In this document: piece by piece, positions 8,395-16,747 of the stretch
Position numbering within the stretch: the stretch's first letter is position 1
Layout: each line of letters begins with the position of its first letter
Origin: Taishania sp036758285
GTDB taxonomy: Bacteria; Bacteroidota; Bacteroidia; Flavobacteriales_D; Crocinitomicaceae
DNA length: 32,113 nt
Direction: 5' to 3'
Assembly (NCBI GenBank): GCA_036758285.1
Contig: DAIOWV010000033.1
Span: 1-32,113, forward strand
The notes under the pieces: generated by a model
What the model was told of the DNA's origin: nothing
The model's database searches: none
The model's input: only the letters and a program-made list of their open reading frames with translations
Position numbers and translations under genes: made by a program

Positions 8395-9564
8395 TTATTT
8401 TTCTGCTAATTTAATAGCTTTTTCTAAATTAATGCGTTCTCCATTCAAAAAGGCTATCACAAAAGCATGTTCAAAACTAGTATTTCGTAATTCGTTTTTA
8501 AGATTGTTTGCTGATTTAAAGTCATTTACAAAGTTTCCAGTTGCATATTTATAAAGTCCATCTTGCTGGTATTCATAAATTGTTAATCCTTTAAATTCTT
8601 TGCTAGAAGTTGGAATTTTCTTTTGAGAAGTTTGAATTTGTACTCTAAAAATAATTCTGTCTTTCGGATTTACATCTTCCGTTTTAGCAGTTGTGTTTGT
8701 GATTTCTTCCGTTTTATCTGGTGTTTTTTCAGTTGTATTGACTGGTGTTGAATCAACAAGAATGCCTTCTAATTCATTTTTATATTTTCTAAAGGCATTA
8801 AACATAGATTCTGCCATTTTCTGTTGATTTTCTTTTGCGCCCAGGAAATTTTCTTCTTGTGGATTCGTTAAAAAACCAGTTTCAATCAATACACTAGGCA
8901 TGGTTGTTTTGTATAAAACTAAAAAACCAGCTTGTTTGACTCCTCGATCATGTCGGCCAAGAGATTTGAACTCCTTTTGAACTTTGCTTGCGTAATTAAT
9001 TGATTGATCAAGGAAAATACTTAGTTGTAATTGACGAGCAATGATAGCGTCTGGTGATAAATCAAAATCTTTGTATTTTTCTCCACCATCAGATTCAAGG
9101 TAAATTGTAGAGTTTTCTCTTTCTGCAATTTTTTGCTGAGATTCAGATTTGTGAAGACCTAAGACATAAGTTTCAGCACCATAAGCAGCTGGACCAGCAG
9201 AATTGGCATGGATACAAATAAATAAATCGGCATTGTTTTTATTTGCAATTCTTGCACGTTCATCTAATTCAACAAATACATCTTTGTCACGAGTGTAAAT
9301 CACTTTTATATCAGGATAATTTTTCTTAATCATATCTCCCAAAGCAAGTGCCATATTTAAACAAACTGTTTTTTCATTTGAATGCGCACCATTACATCCT
9401 GGATCCTTTCCACCATGTCCAGCATCAATAACAACAGTTTTAATAGCTGAATTGAAAAGTTCATCCTTTTGAGCGAAGTTATCTTTGCTAATAAACACTG
9501 TAAATGCTGTTAATAAAGCAAAAAGGGCACAAATTTTGTATATTGATACGTTTTTTTCCATCAT
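8395..9564 (-). CDS. N-acetylmuramoyl-L-alanine amidase (Amidase_3) with SPOR-like C-terminus
   Basis: Zinc amidase that cleaves the amide between MurNAc and the stem peptide in the periplasm. A GTG at 9615 would add 17 residues (MFCSQFYGC...), but a -7 box overlaps that codon, so I start at the ATG pair 9564/9561, which also gives a clean signal peptide ending near DNFAQ. Zinc and catalytic residues in the 389-aa form are H50 (DAGHGG), E64 (NEKTV), H119 (CIHANSA) and E228 (LIETGFLTNP). After a Thr/Lys-rich linker, the last about 85 residues (FRVQIQTS, YKYATGNF, HAFVIAFLNGERI) look like a divergent SPOR peptidoglycan-binding domain. It leads the operon down to 4340. Confidence 0.92.
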   Translation of the reverse strand: MMEKNVSIYKICALFALLTAFTVFISKDNFAQKDELFNSAIKTVVIDAGHGGKDPGCNGAHSNEKTVCLNMALALGDMIKKNYPDIKVIYTRDKDVFVELDERARIANKNNADLFICIHANSAGPAAYGAETYVLGLHKSESQQKIAERENSTIYLESDGGEKYKDFDLSPDAIIARQLQLSIFLDQSINYASKVQKEFKSLGRHDRGVKQAGFLVLYKTTMPSVLIETGFLTNPQEENFLGAKENQQKMAESMFNAFRKYKNELEGILVDSTPVNTTEKTPDKTEEITNTTAKTEDVNPKDRIIFRVQIQTSQKKIPTSSKEFKGLTIYEYQQDGLYKYATGNFVNDFKSANNLKNELRNTSFEHAFVIAFLNGERINLEKAIKLAEK

Positions 9565-9581
9565 ACAAAGAGGTAATTTTT

Positions 9582-9589
9582 TAGTTTTG
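9582..9589 (+). promoter_or_regulatory. -7 box of the lptD promoter
   Basis: TAGTTTTG matches TAnnTTTG. It predicts a start near 9596 and a leader of just under 40 nt before the TTG start at 9634. No TTG at the right -33 spacing is evident. The transcripts of this promoter and the amidase promoter would diverge and overlap by about 10 nt. Confidence 0.45.
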
Positions 9590-9614
9590 CATCCGTAAAA
9601 TTGGGAACAAAACA

Positions 9615-9622
9615 CAAAGTTA
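9615..9622 (-). promoter_or_regulatory. -7 box of the amidase operon promoter
   Basis: On the minus strand this reads TAACTTTG, a perfect Bacteroidota TAnnTTTG -7 element. A TTG lies 16 nt upstream, slightly short for the usual -33 spacing. Transcription would start near 9607, downstream of the GTG at 9615, which decides the amidase start in favour of 9564/9561. Confidence 0.6.
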
Positions 9623-9633
9623 ATTTATAAAGC

Positions 9634-10596
9634 TTGTTCAAAAAGCATTCCATATTGTTAATTATCTTCCATGCATTGTTAATAATGTTAGGAAGTTCCC
9701 ATTTATTTTCCCAAGATACGATCTATATAAATGATGAAAGTATGGGGGGAATCTCAAAGTATAGTGCACGTGATTCTATTTATGCAGATTTAAAAAATAA
9801 ACAACTTCATTTGTATGGAGAAGCTTATGTTGAATCCGAAGATATGAATTTGAAAGCAGGTTATATACTTGTTGATATGAATACTGAGGAAATTAAAGCG
9901 ACCTATGTTTTAGATGAAGAAGGGAAAATGATTGAAAAACCTTTGTTTAAAATGGGAGCTGAAGAAGTTCAAGCAAATACACTAAAATATAATTTAGGTA
10001 CGAAGAAAGCATATATTGAAGCTGTAAAAATTGTGCAAGATGAAATGCATCTTCATATGGGGAGAGCAAAAAGACAGGCGAATGAAGAAATTCATTTTGT
10101 TGAAGGAAAATTTACTACGTGTGATTTGGATGAACCGCATTATCATTTTCAATTGTCAAGGGCTGTAATGGTTCCGAATAAGCGAATAGTAACTGGCCCG
10201 ATGAATTTATATATTGCTGGAGTGCCTACCCCATTGGGTTTGCCATTTAGTTATTTACCACAAAAAGATCAACAAGAAAGAACACATGGTGTATTATTTC
10301 CTGAAATGGTACCAATGTCAAATTTTGGATTCGGTGTCAATAATTTAGGATATTACTTTCCAATAAATGATAATATTCAGACTTCAATGTATGGAACAAT
10401 TTATTCGAGAGGGAGTTGGGGATTCAAAAATATAACTGAATACGCCAAAAGATATGGTTATAAAGGAGATTTTAACTTTACTTTTAATCAATTTCGTAGA
10501 GGATTTCCCAATAATGAACCATTAAATAACGTTGATGTTAAGTGGAATCATCGAAAAGACCCAAAATCGAGTCCTAAATGGAATTTTAACTCTAAT
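9634..10596 (+). CDS. lptD: LptD/OstA-like LPS-assembly outer membrane protein, N-terminal part (cut by assembly gap)
   Basis: First 321 residues of the outer membrane LPS translocon. Translation should start at TTG 9634, because the in-frame TAA at 9628-9630 rules out anything further upstream. The next residues are a signal peptide (KKHSILLIIFHALLIMLG, cleavage after about SHLFSQ). Residues about 45-190 form an OstA/LptA-like beta-jellyroll (DLKNKQLHLYGEAYVESED, IKATYVLDEEGKMIEKP, VEGKFTTCDLDEPHYHFQ). The start of the beta-barrel follows (GPMNLYIAGVPTPLGLPFSY, VLFPEMVPMSNFGFGV, YYFPINDNIQTSMYGTIYSR). The frame runs into ten Ns at 10597. The rest is at 10607-12235 in a different frame, so the true gap length is not ten. 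Confidence 0.85.
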
Positions 10597-10606
10597 NNNN
10601 NNNNNN
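10597..10606. other. Assembly gap (ten Ns) inside lptD
   Basis: Ten undetermined bases join two contigs. The coding frames on either side differ by one, so ten is a placeholder and not a measured length. Confidence 0.97.
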
Positions 10607-12235
10607 ATTAGTATTAATATAGAAAATTCACTTTTTTTTATTAGAAATAATATTGCAAAAGGAGATCTTTTAATTAATGAAATATCATCTTTGGACAATA
10701 GAATAATTAATGCTAAAAATAATTTAGATCCAATGAATCAAAATTATTTTAATAATACGTTATTGTCTGATATCAATATGACAAGGACATTTCCAGGTAA
10801 ACCCTATCAAGTTTCAGCAAAAATCGCATTGAGTCAAAATTCATCGACTAAAAATATAGCTTTAACAAGTCCAATTTTAAATTTTTCAACAAGTCAATTT
10901 TTTCCTTTGAAAAAAGTTTCAAAAAGTGAAATTATTAAACGTCTAGGAGTTATATATAATGTTGAGGGTCAGAATAAATCTACTTTTCAAGATACGTTGT
11001 TAAGAGATGGAAATTATTCTGAAATTGGAAATCAATTTATGAATGGAATGCGTCAAAATATTAGCATTCAAACAACAGGAGGAGTTTTTAAAAATATCGT
11101 TAAGATTACTCCAAATCTAAGGTATTCTACGAACTTAAATTTTCAACAAATTCATAAGTCTTACGACGCTATAAACAACAATACAATCACTGATACACTT
11201 CGCCAGTCTGGTTTTGCACATAATTTTTCGATGAATGTAACTGCAACGACAAATGTTTACACTTATTATCAGTTTGTTGGGAAGAATAAGCCTATAATGA
11301 GGCATATTTTAACACCAACTATTTCTTTTAATTATATGCCGTTAATTACTGCTAATATCACTGATAGTGTAGGGGTTAATAAGACTATACAGACATATTC
11401 GAGGTTTCAAAATAGTGCCTATAATTATTCAGCATCTGGAAATCAAGGGTTAATTAATTTTGGGGTTAATAATTCATTCGAGTTGAAAAGGAAATCTGAT
11501 AAAGATACAGTGACTGGTTTTCAAAAAATTCGAATTATTGATGGTTTCAGTATCACAGGTAATTACGATATTTTGAAGGATTCAATGAAATTGTCTGACA
11601 TCGCTTTGAGTATACGAATCAGTCCTTTCAAATGGGTTAATTTTGTTGCCAATTCTGGATATTCATTTTATGGTTGGGATACTATAACGAATGCTTCAAT
11701 AGCTAGTTTTGCTCTTGGTTCTAATGGTCGAGTAGGTCGTTCGGTGAGGAATTCATTTAGTACAACGTTGACAATAACCTCTGAAGAGAGTCGAAAGAAA
11801 ATTGAACAAAACAAAGAAAATATTGCACAAAATTGGCAGGCTGATTTTGATTATTTTTATCTTCATCCTGAACGAATCATAGATTTTGAAATACCTTGGA
11901 AGGTTAACCTAACACATCAGCTTAATATAAATCGTAACATGAATAAGACGTCATTGAATAATGATGAATTTCTTAAAACTCATACATTGACTTTAGATGG
12001 GGATGTTAGTATGACAAAACGTTGGAAGTTGGGTGCAGTAGTTAATTTCGATATGAAGGACACTAAAATAACAAATGCCAATTTTACACTGAATAGAGAT
12101 ATGCATTGTTGGGCACTTTCATTTAGATGGACTCCTGTCGGTATGAATAAAAGTTTTTTGTTGACAATCAGAAACACTTCTTCTTTGTTTAAAGATGCTA
12201 AGTTGGATTTCAGAAAACCTCCAGCATTTTTATAG
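10607..12235 (+). CDS. lptD: LptD/OstA-like LPS-assembly protein, C-terminal beta-barrel part
   Basis: The remaining 542 residues of the LptD-like barrel, in frame 2 after the gap. Typical Bacteroidota LptD stretches are NYFNNTLLSDINMTRTFPGK, IALTSPILNFSTSQFFPLKK, RHILTPTISFNYMP, a long run of amphipathic strands, and the C-terminal WALSFRWTPVGMNKSF. Together with the N-terminal part this gives at least 863 aa, near the usual family length. The first about 35 residues after the gap (ISINIENSLFFIRNN through SSLDNRIINA) look helical and unlike the short loop expected between FNSN and KNNLDPMN. This may be inserted sequence or a misjoin. The gene ends 186 bp before the next one. Confidence 0.82.
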   Translation: MSINIENSLFFIRNNIAKGDLLINEISSLDNRIINAKNNLDPMNQNYFNNTLLSDINMTRTFPGKPYQVSAKIALSQNSSTKNIALTSPILNFSTSQFFPLKKVSKSEIIKRLGVIYNVEGQNKSTFQDTLLRDGNYSEIGNQFMNGMRQNISIQTTGGVFKNIVKITPNLRYSTNLNFQQIHKSYDAINNNTITDTLRQSGFAHNFSMNVTATTNVYTYYQFVGKNKPIMRHILTPTISFNYMPLITANITDSVGVNKTIQTYSRFQNSAYNYSASGNQGLINFGVNNSFELKRKSDKDTVTGFQKIRIIDGFSITGNYDILKDSMKLSDIALSIRISPFKWVNFVANSGYSFYGWDTITNASIASFALGSNGRVGRSVRNSFSTTLTITSEESRKKIEQNKENIAQNWQADFDYFYLHPERIIDFEIPWKVNLTHQLNINRNMNKTSLNNDEFLKTHTLTLDGDVSMTKRWKLGAVVNFDMKDTKITNANFTLNRDMHCWALSFRWTPVGMNKSFLLTIRNTSSLFKDAKLDFRKPPAFL

Positions 12236-12338
12236 ATTGCTGTTTTCAACTGTTTCCTTTTATACATTCATTCAGCACTTTTATAAAGTTATTCAAGTAG
12301 ATTATAAACTCTACATTCTAAATAATTGTAATTAAGTC

Positions 12339-12346
12339 TATTTTTG
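12339..12346 (+). promoter_or_regulatory. Candidate -7 box for the lipoprotein-kinase-regulator operon, flanked by an inverted repeat
   Basis: TATTTTTG matches TAnnTTTG. It sits inside the inverted repeat ATTAAGT (12331-12337) / ACTTAAT (12351-12357), which could be an operator. There is no TTG at normal -33 spacing, and the region is AT-rich, so chance is possible. The rest of 12236-12421 holds nothing else I can name. Confidence 0.3.
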
Positions 12347-12442
12347 ATTAACTTAATGCTGTTATCACTAATTACGATTTAATTAATCCACTGTTACATG
12401 TAAAATATACTTAACTAAAAGGTGAATTTATCTTTCTTAAAG

Positions 12443-13009
12443 ATGCTTTCATCCAAAAAAAGAAGTTGTATGTTGTTAAATTTAGTGTTTAAAAATGTTT
12501 GTTTATTGGTTTTGTTTTTAAGTTGTTTATCATGTAAGAATTCCATCAATAAAGATGTTGTTTTGTACAAGTCAATAAATGAGGTGTTTAATGATAAAAT
12601 TGAAATCGAAGATAGAGTTGATAATTATTTAACTGATGATAAAATAATAGATCAAGCTTATGTAATTCGTCAATTAAATACCAATCAAAGACATTTAGTG
12701 ATTTTGAAAGGTGTAAAAGATGATTTGTTTGAAGTACTTGTTAATTCATCCTTAAGTATTAAAAATGTAAATAATCAAAATGATCGATTTTTAGAGTTAA
12801 ATGCAAAAAAGCAAGAATTAAAAATTGTTCATTTAGGAGATGATAATTGTATCATTGAACATGAATTTCAATACAATCAAAATGATAAAGGTTTTATTCT
12901 TTCAGCCATTTTAAAAAAATGTAATGATGAGCAATTAAATGAATATTTTAAAAGTGAAAAATTTGGAAAAGTAAATTTAATTGACTTTAACATTGAAAAA
13001 CAATATTGA
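12443..13009 (+). CDS. Small lipoprotein of unknown function, upstream of a propeller histidine kinase
   Basis: I do not recognise a family. Possible starts are GTG 12422, ATG 12443 and ATG 12470. I prefer 12443 because it puts a KKR stretch ahead of the hydrophobic core LLNLVFKNVCLLVLFLSCLS and ends in lipobox-like LSC, so this is probably a lipoprotein. The mature part (about 155 aa) is acidic and Asn-rich with alternating strands (AYVIRQLNTNQRHLVILKGV, LFEVLVNSSLSI, CIIEHEFQYNQNDKGFILSA), which suggests a small beta-sandwich. It ends 26 nt before the kinase ATG, in the same direction, so it may be an accessory or sensor part of that two-component system (inference). Confidence 0.7.
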   Translation: MLSSKKRSCMLLNLVFKNVCLLVLFLSCLSCKNSINKDVVLYKSINEVFNDKIEIEDRVDNYLTDDKIIDQAYVIRQLNTNQRHLVILKGVKDDLFEVLVNSSLSIKNVNNQNDRFLELNAKKQELKIVHLGDDNCIIEHEFQYNQNDKGFILSAILKKCNDEQLNEYFKSEKFGKVNLIDFNIEKQY

Positions 13010-13035
13010 TTCTTTTATTTTTGTTCTGCTATACA

Positions 13036-15939
13036 ATGTTTAATCGCTCGTTTAAATCAATATTAATCATACTACTTCTACTACATTCAAGTCAATTTGT
13101 GTGGTCACAGCATACTTTTTCGATAAACGTAGGTCAATCATCTGGATTACCATCTTCAACAGTATATGATTTCATTCAAGATTCCAAAGGATTTATTTGG
13201 ATTGCTTCAAATGCTGGACTTACTAGATACGACGGATTTGAGTTTTTGACATACACATCAGATAAACAAACATCATTACCTGGAAGTTCAATAAAAGAAG
13301 ATAAGTACGGAAGGATTTGGTATCAGAATTTTGATGGTTATTTATATTATGTGAAAAATGATCAATTATTCCCAATTCAACAGAATCGGCCTGGAGAATA
13401 TGTTCCTTTTGGTTTAGTTGGTGATTATTTATTTACCGTTCAAAAAGAAGGCGTTGATGTTTTTGATCTGAAAAGTTTGAAAATTATCCATAAAATAAAA
13501 GTGGAAGCTTTAAATATTATCTCCTCAACTGTTTTAAAAGATGCTTTTTATTTTGTCGCTGAAAACCATGTTTTTAAGATTGGTAAAGATTTCGGTTTAC
13601 AAAAAATGGATTATTTTCAAAAGAATAATCTACGGATAAATCACATTAATAATGATGGGGATAATTTATTTCTAGTTTATAAAAATACGGACATTCATAC
13701 TGTATATTTTGTAGATGAAAAGCTTAGTTATTTATCTCAAAAGAAATATGAAACGAGTGGTAGCATCCTCACAGATCAATTTTTAAATAACCAATATTGG
13801 TTTTATACAAACAAAGGCTTTTATGTGTATGATAAACAAGATAAAATCGTTTTGTCAAATGCCGATTTGAAATTAGACCAAACAATAAATAAGTGCTTAA
13901 TTGATAAGTCTGGAAATTATTGGTTTTCTAGCTTAAAAAATGGATTGTATCTAATCACAGATTTTAACAATAAAATTTATCCTTTTGAACAATTTGAATT
14001 GATGAATATCATTCAAAAAGATTCAAAGTTTTTATTATCAACACAAAAAAGTCAAATCATAGAGACGAATGCTGATTTTAATTATCAAAAAACGATTGTT
14101 GACTTAGGTGGAAATAATCACATTCTTAATTTTTTGTACGATAAAGAAAATGATTTGTTGTTCTATACAACTTCTTTAGGATTAAATGTTTATCACAATC
14201 AAAAAGATGTGTACTTTGAAGATGTTGCTGTGAAAAACATTATGAAACTTGACCGAAAATATTATGCAGTGACAACAAGTGGGTATGTTATGTTAATGAA
14301 AAATCCTGTTTTTAAAGACGTTTCCTATGAATCAAAATGGGACGATTTATACGAAAAAAATCAGTCACCAATTTATAAAAACTTAGCTCCATTATTATCT
14401 AATTTAAGAGCTAAATCACTTGATTTTTTCGAAGATAGTTCATCATTTATAGTCACTTCTAATGTTGGAGTCTATTTGTTTGATACAAAGGGACATTCTG
14501 AATTTTTAATTGAAGGGAAGCATTTTTTTGCAAGTGACGTTTATACATACAACAAAAAGGTCTATTTATTAGATAATAATGGAAATTTTCATGTGGTTTA
14601 TCGATCAGGGAAACTTTCATGTTTAAATCAAGAAATTGGTATTCCCAATAATGGAATAAAGTTTATCAAACGATTTGGAAACATTTTATATCTAGTTTGT
14701 TCAAATCGTGTGTTTGAGTATGATTTAACATACTCTACTTCTGTTACTTATTCTTTTAATACCAATATGCTTTCTATCACAGATTTATATTTGGCAAAAG
14801 ATAAATTGATATTGGTCGCAGGTGAAAAAATTGTAACGATTGGATTAAACAAAAAAAGTATACAAAAGGAATCTCCACAGTTTTACTACAACAACTTTTA
14901 TGTAGGTAATGAAAGAGTTATACTTCAAGATTTGTTGAGCTTGTCGAGTGATCAAAATTCGATTAAAATAACCTATTCTTTGTTAGATTTTGGCAGTAAT
15001 AAAGAACCTCGAATGAGTTATCGAATTAATCAAGGGGAATGGATTCAATTGGTTGCTGGTGCCAGGGAAATTCAATTATTATCCTTGTCTCCGGGAGATT
15101 ACCTTTTGGAAATGAAGATGAATAATAATGTTCTTAACAATAAAATAAAGTTCCACATCAATTACCCAATTTATTTAAGATGGTGGTTTATCCTTTTAAT
15201 GATAGTGTTTTTAGTTACTTTGACAGCTTTGGGGTATTATTGGAGAATTCAGCGTATGCAAAATAAAATCCAACAACTGAATGAGAAAATTATCCTTGAA
15301 AATGAGTTGAGAACTTCCATGTTGACATCTATTAAAGCTCAAATGAATCCCCATTTTTTTTACAATGCATTGAATACAATTCAAGCATATATTTTTTCAA
15401 ATGATAAATTTCATGCAACCACTTATTTAGCAAAATTTTCAAAGTTAACACGTATGATCCTTGAGATGTCGGGGCAAAAAACAGTTAAATTAGAAGATGA
15501 AATTACGTCACTCAAATTGTATTTGGAGTTAGAGCAAATGCGTTTTCAAAGTGATTTTAACTTTGAAATCATAGTGGATGAAAGTATAGATGTGCAAACA
15601 GAAGAAATCCCTTCAATGTTGATTCAACCATATGTTGAAAATGCGGTTAAACATGGACTACTACATAAAACGGGAGAGAAATTTGTTTCGGTGACATTTA
15701 TTGATAAATCCGATTTATTGGAAATAATCATTGAAGACAATGGGGTGGGTAGGAAACGATCTAATGAAATCAATCAACAAAAGTTTGACAAGCCAAAATC
15801 TTTTTCTACTGAATCAACAAAAAAACGATTAGACTTAATTAACCATAACATTGATATAGTTAGTGTTGTGTTTGAAGATAAAATAAACAATAACAGTGAG
15901 GCAATCGGAACAAAGGTAACATTGTTCATTTCAAAATAA
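13036..15939 (+). CDS. Propeller-sensor LytS-type histidine kinase (Reg_prop + Y_Y_Y + His_kinase)
   Basis: Large membrane sensor kinase of 967 aa from ATG 13036; a TTG at 13006 overlaps the lipoprotein stop and is less likely. A signal peptide (SILIILLLLHSSQFVWSQ) is followed by a periplasmic two-component-propeller region with blades such as DFIQDSKGFIWIASNAGL and CLIDKSGNYWFSSLKNGL. A Y_Y_Y-like Ig domain (about 635-710) leads to one membrane helix (about 715-736). The kinase core has the phospho-acceptor His in QMNPHFFYNALNTIQ (about 771), the N-box PSMLIQPYVENAVKHGLL (about 858) and the G-box DNGVGRKRS (about 900). There is no fused receiver or AraC domain; its regulator is the separate gene 4 nt downstream. 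Confidence 0.92.
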   Translation: MFNRSFKSILIILLLLHSSQFVWSQHTFSINVGQSSGLPSSTVYDFIQDSKGFIWIASNAGLTRYDGFEFLTYTSDKQTSLPGSSIKEDKYGRIWYQNFDGYLYYVKNDQLFPIQQNRPGEYVPFGLVGDYLFTVQKEGVDVFDLKSLKIIHKIKVEALNIISSTVLKDAFYFVAENHVFKIGKDFGLQKMDYFQKNNLRINHINNDGDNLFLVYKNTDIHTVYFVDEKLSYLSQKKYETSGSILTDQFLNNQYWFYTNKGFYVYDKQDKIVLSNADLKLDQTINKCLIDKSGNYWFSSLKNGLYLITDFNNKIYPFEQFELMNIIQKDSKFLLSTQKSQIIETNADFNYQKTIVDLGGNNHILNFLYDKENDLLFYTTSLGLNVYHNQKDVYFEDVAVKNIMKLDRKYYAVTTSGYVMLMKNPVFKDVSYESKWDDLYEKNQSPIYKNLAPLLSNLRAKSLDFFEDSSSFIVTSNVGVYLFDTKGHSEFLIEGKHFFASDVYTYNKKVYLLDNNGNFHVVYRSGKLSCLNQEIGIPNNGIKFIKRFGNILYLVCSNRVFEYDLTYSTSVTYSFNTNMLSITDLYLAKDKLILVAGEKIVTIGLNKKSIQKESPQFYYNNFYVGNERVILQDLLSLSSDQNSIKITYSLLDFGSNKEPRMSYRINQGEWIQLVAGAREIQLLSLSPGDYLLEMKMNNNVLNNKIKFHINYPIYLRWWFILLMIVFLVTLTALGYYWRIQRMQNKIQQLNEKIILENELRTSMLTSIKAQMNPHFFYNALNTIQAYIFSNDKFHATTYLAKFSKLTRMILEMSGQKTVKLEDEITSLKLYLELEQMRFQSDFNFEIIVDESIDVQTEEIPSMLIQPYVENAVKHGLLHKTGEKFVSVTFIDKSDLLEIIIEDNGVGRKRSNEINQQKFDKPKSFSTESTKKRLDLINHNIDIVSVVFEDKINNNSEAIGTKVTLFISK

Positions 15940-15943
15940 GAAT

Positions 15944-16681
15944 ATGGAAATAAAAGCAATTATCATAGATGATGAAATAATGGCTCGAAATTTATTAAAA
16001 GGAATGTTGGAAGAATTTTGTAAAGACGTGATTGTACTTGATGCGTGTCACGATTTGCCTTCTGGCGTTCTTTCAATTAGAAAAAATAAGCCAGATATTG
16101 TGTTTTTAGATATCGAAATGCCTGGATATACTGGACTAGAGATTCTAAATTTCTTTGATGAGGAAGAAGTTGATTTTTCTATTGTTTTTACTACTTCTTA
16201 TAATGAATATGCGTTGCGAGCATTTAAACTTTCAGCTATTGATTATTTGTTGAAGCCAATTGAACCTGAGGATTTAATGAATGCAGTTGAGTTGTATAAA
16301 AAGAAAAAGCCTTTACCGAATTATAAATTACTAAAAGAAAATTTAACCTCTCAAGTAGTGAAGAAAATACCAATTAGTACATCTAATTCAGTTGTTTTTA
16401 TTGGTATAGATGAAATTATGTTTATGAAAGCCGAAGGAGCTTATACCAAAATCTTTTTAGCGAATCAAAATAGTATTTTGGCAAGTAAAGGACTTAAACA
16501 TTTTGAAGATTTAGTATCTTCTGAAAAACACTTTTTGAGAACTCATAAATCATTTATCGCCAATATTAATTATGTTACTGAATTGGTTCGTTCAAGTGGA
16601 GGATATCTTAAAATTAGAGATTATGAAATTGGCATTTCATCAGACAAAGTAGCTCAATTTATGGAGTTGATGAAATTGTAA
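15944..16681 (+). CDS. LytTR-family response regulator
   Basis: 245-aa cytoplasmic regulator, cognate to the kinase 4 nt upstream. The receiver domain has D9/D10, phosphoacceptor D56 (VFLDIEMPG), the Thr pair in VFTTSYNEYA and K104 (DYLLKPI). The LytTR domain (about 135-245) shows IMFMKAEGAYTKIFL and FLRTHKSFIANINYV. It differs clearly in sequence from the regulator at 329-1078, so the two are paralogues and not a local duplication. The next gene downstream is an outer membrane receptor, a plausible but unproven target. Confidence 0.93.
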   Translation: MEIKAIIIDDEIMARNLLKGMLEEFCKDVIVLDACHDLPSGVLSIRKNKPDIVFLDIEMPGYTGLEILNFFDEEEVDFSIVFTTSYNEYALRAFKLSAIDYLLKPIEPEDLMNAVELYKKKKPLPNYKLLKENLTSQVVKKIPISTSNSVVFIGIDEIMFMKAEGAYTKIFLANQNSILASKGLKHFEDLVSSEKHFLRTHKSFIANINYVTELVRSSGGYLKIRDYEIGISSDKVAQFMELMKL

Positions 16682-16700
16682 AAAAAATCATACTACGATT

Positions 16701-16716
16701 AAACCTTTTTAGGTTT
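16701..16716. other. Short hairpin AAACCT-TTTT-AGGTTT after the regulator gene
   Basis: A 6-bp perfect inverted repeat with a four-base loop lies 20 nt after the regulator stop and 32 nt before the receptor ATG. There is no T-tract after it, so termination is doubtful; it could be a weak terminator or a protein site. Confidence 0.25.
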
Positions 16717-16747
16717 CAATAGTCTATATAATTATCAATTGAAAATT

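Noticed and set aside
10607..10711. Fragment of a type I restriction specificity subunit in the lptD gap flank
   Set aside because: A few residues (SSLDNRI) resemble the helical repeat of HsdS, but the stretch is too short to support a claim.
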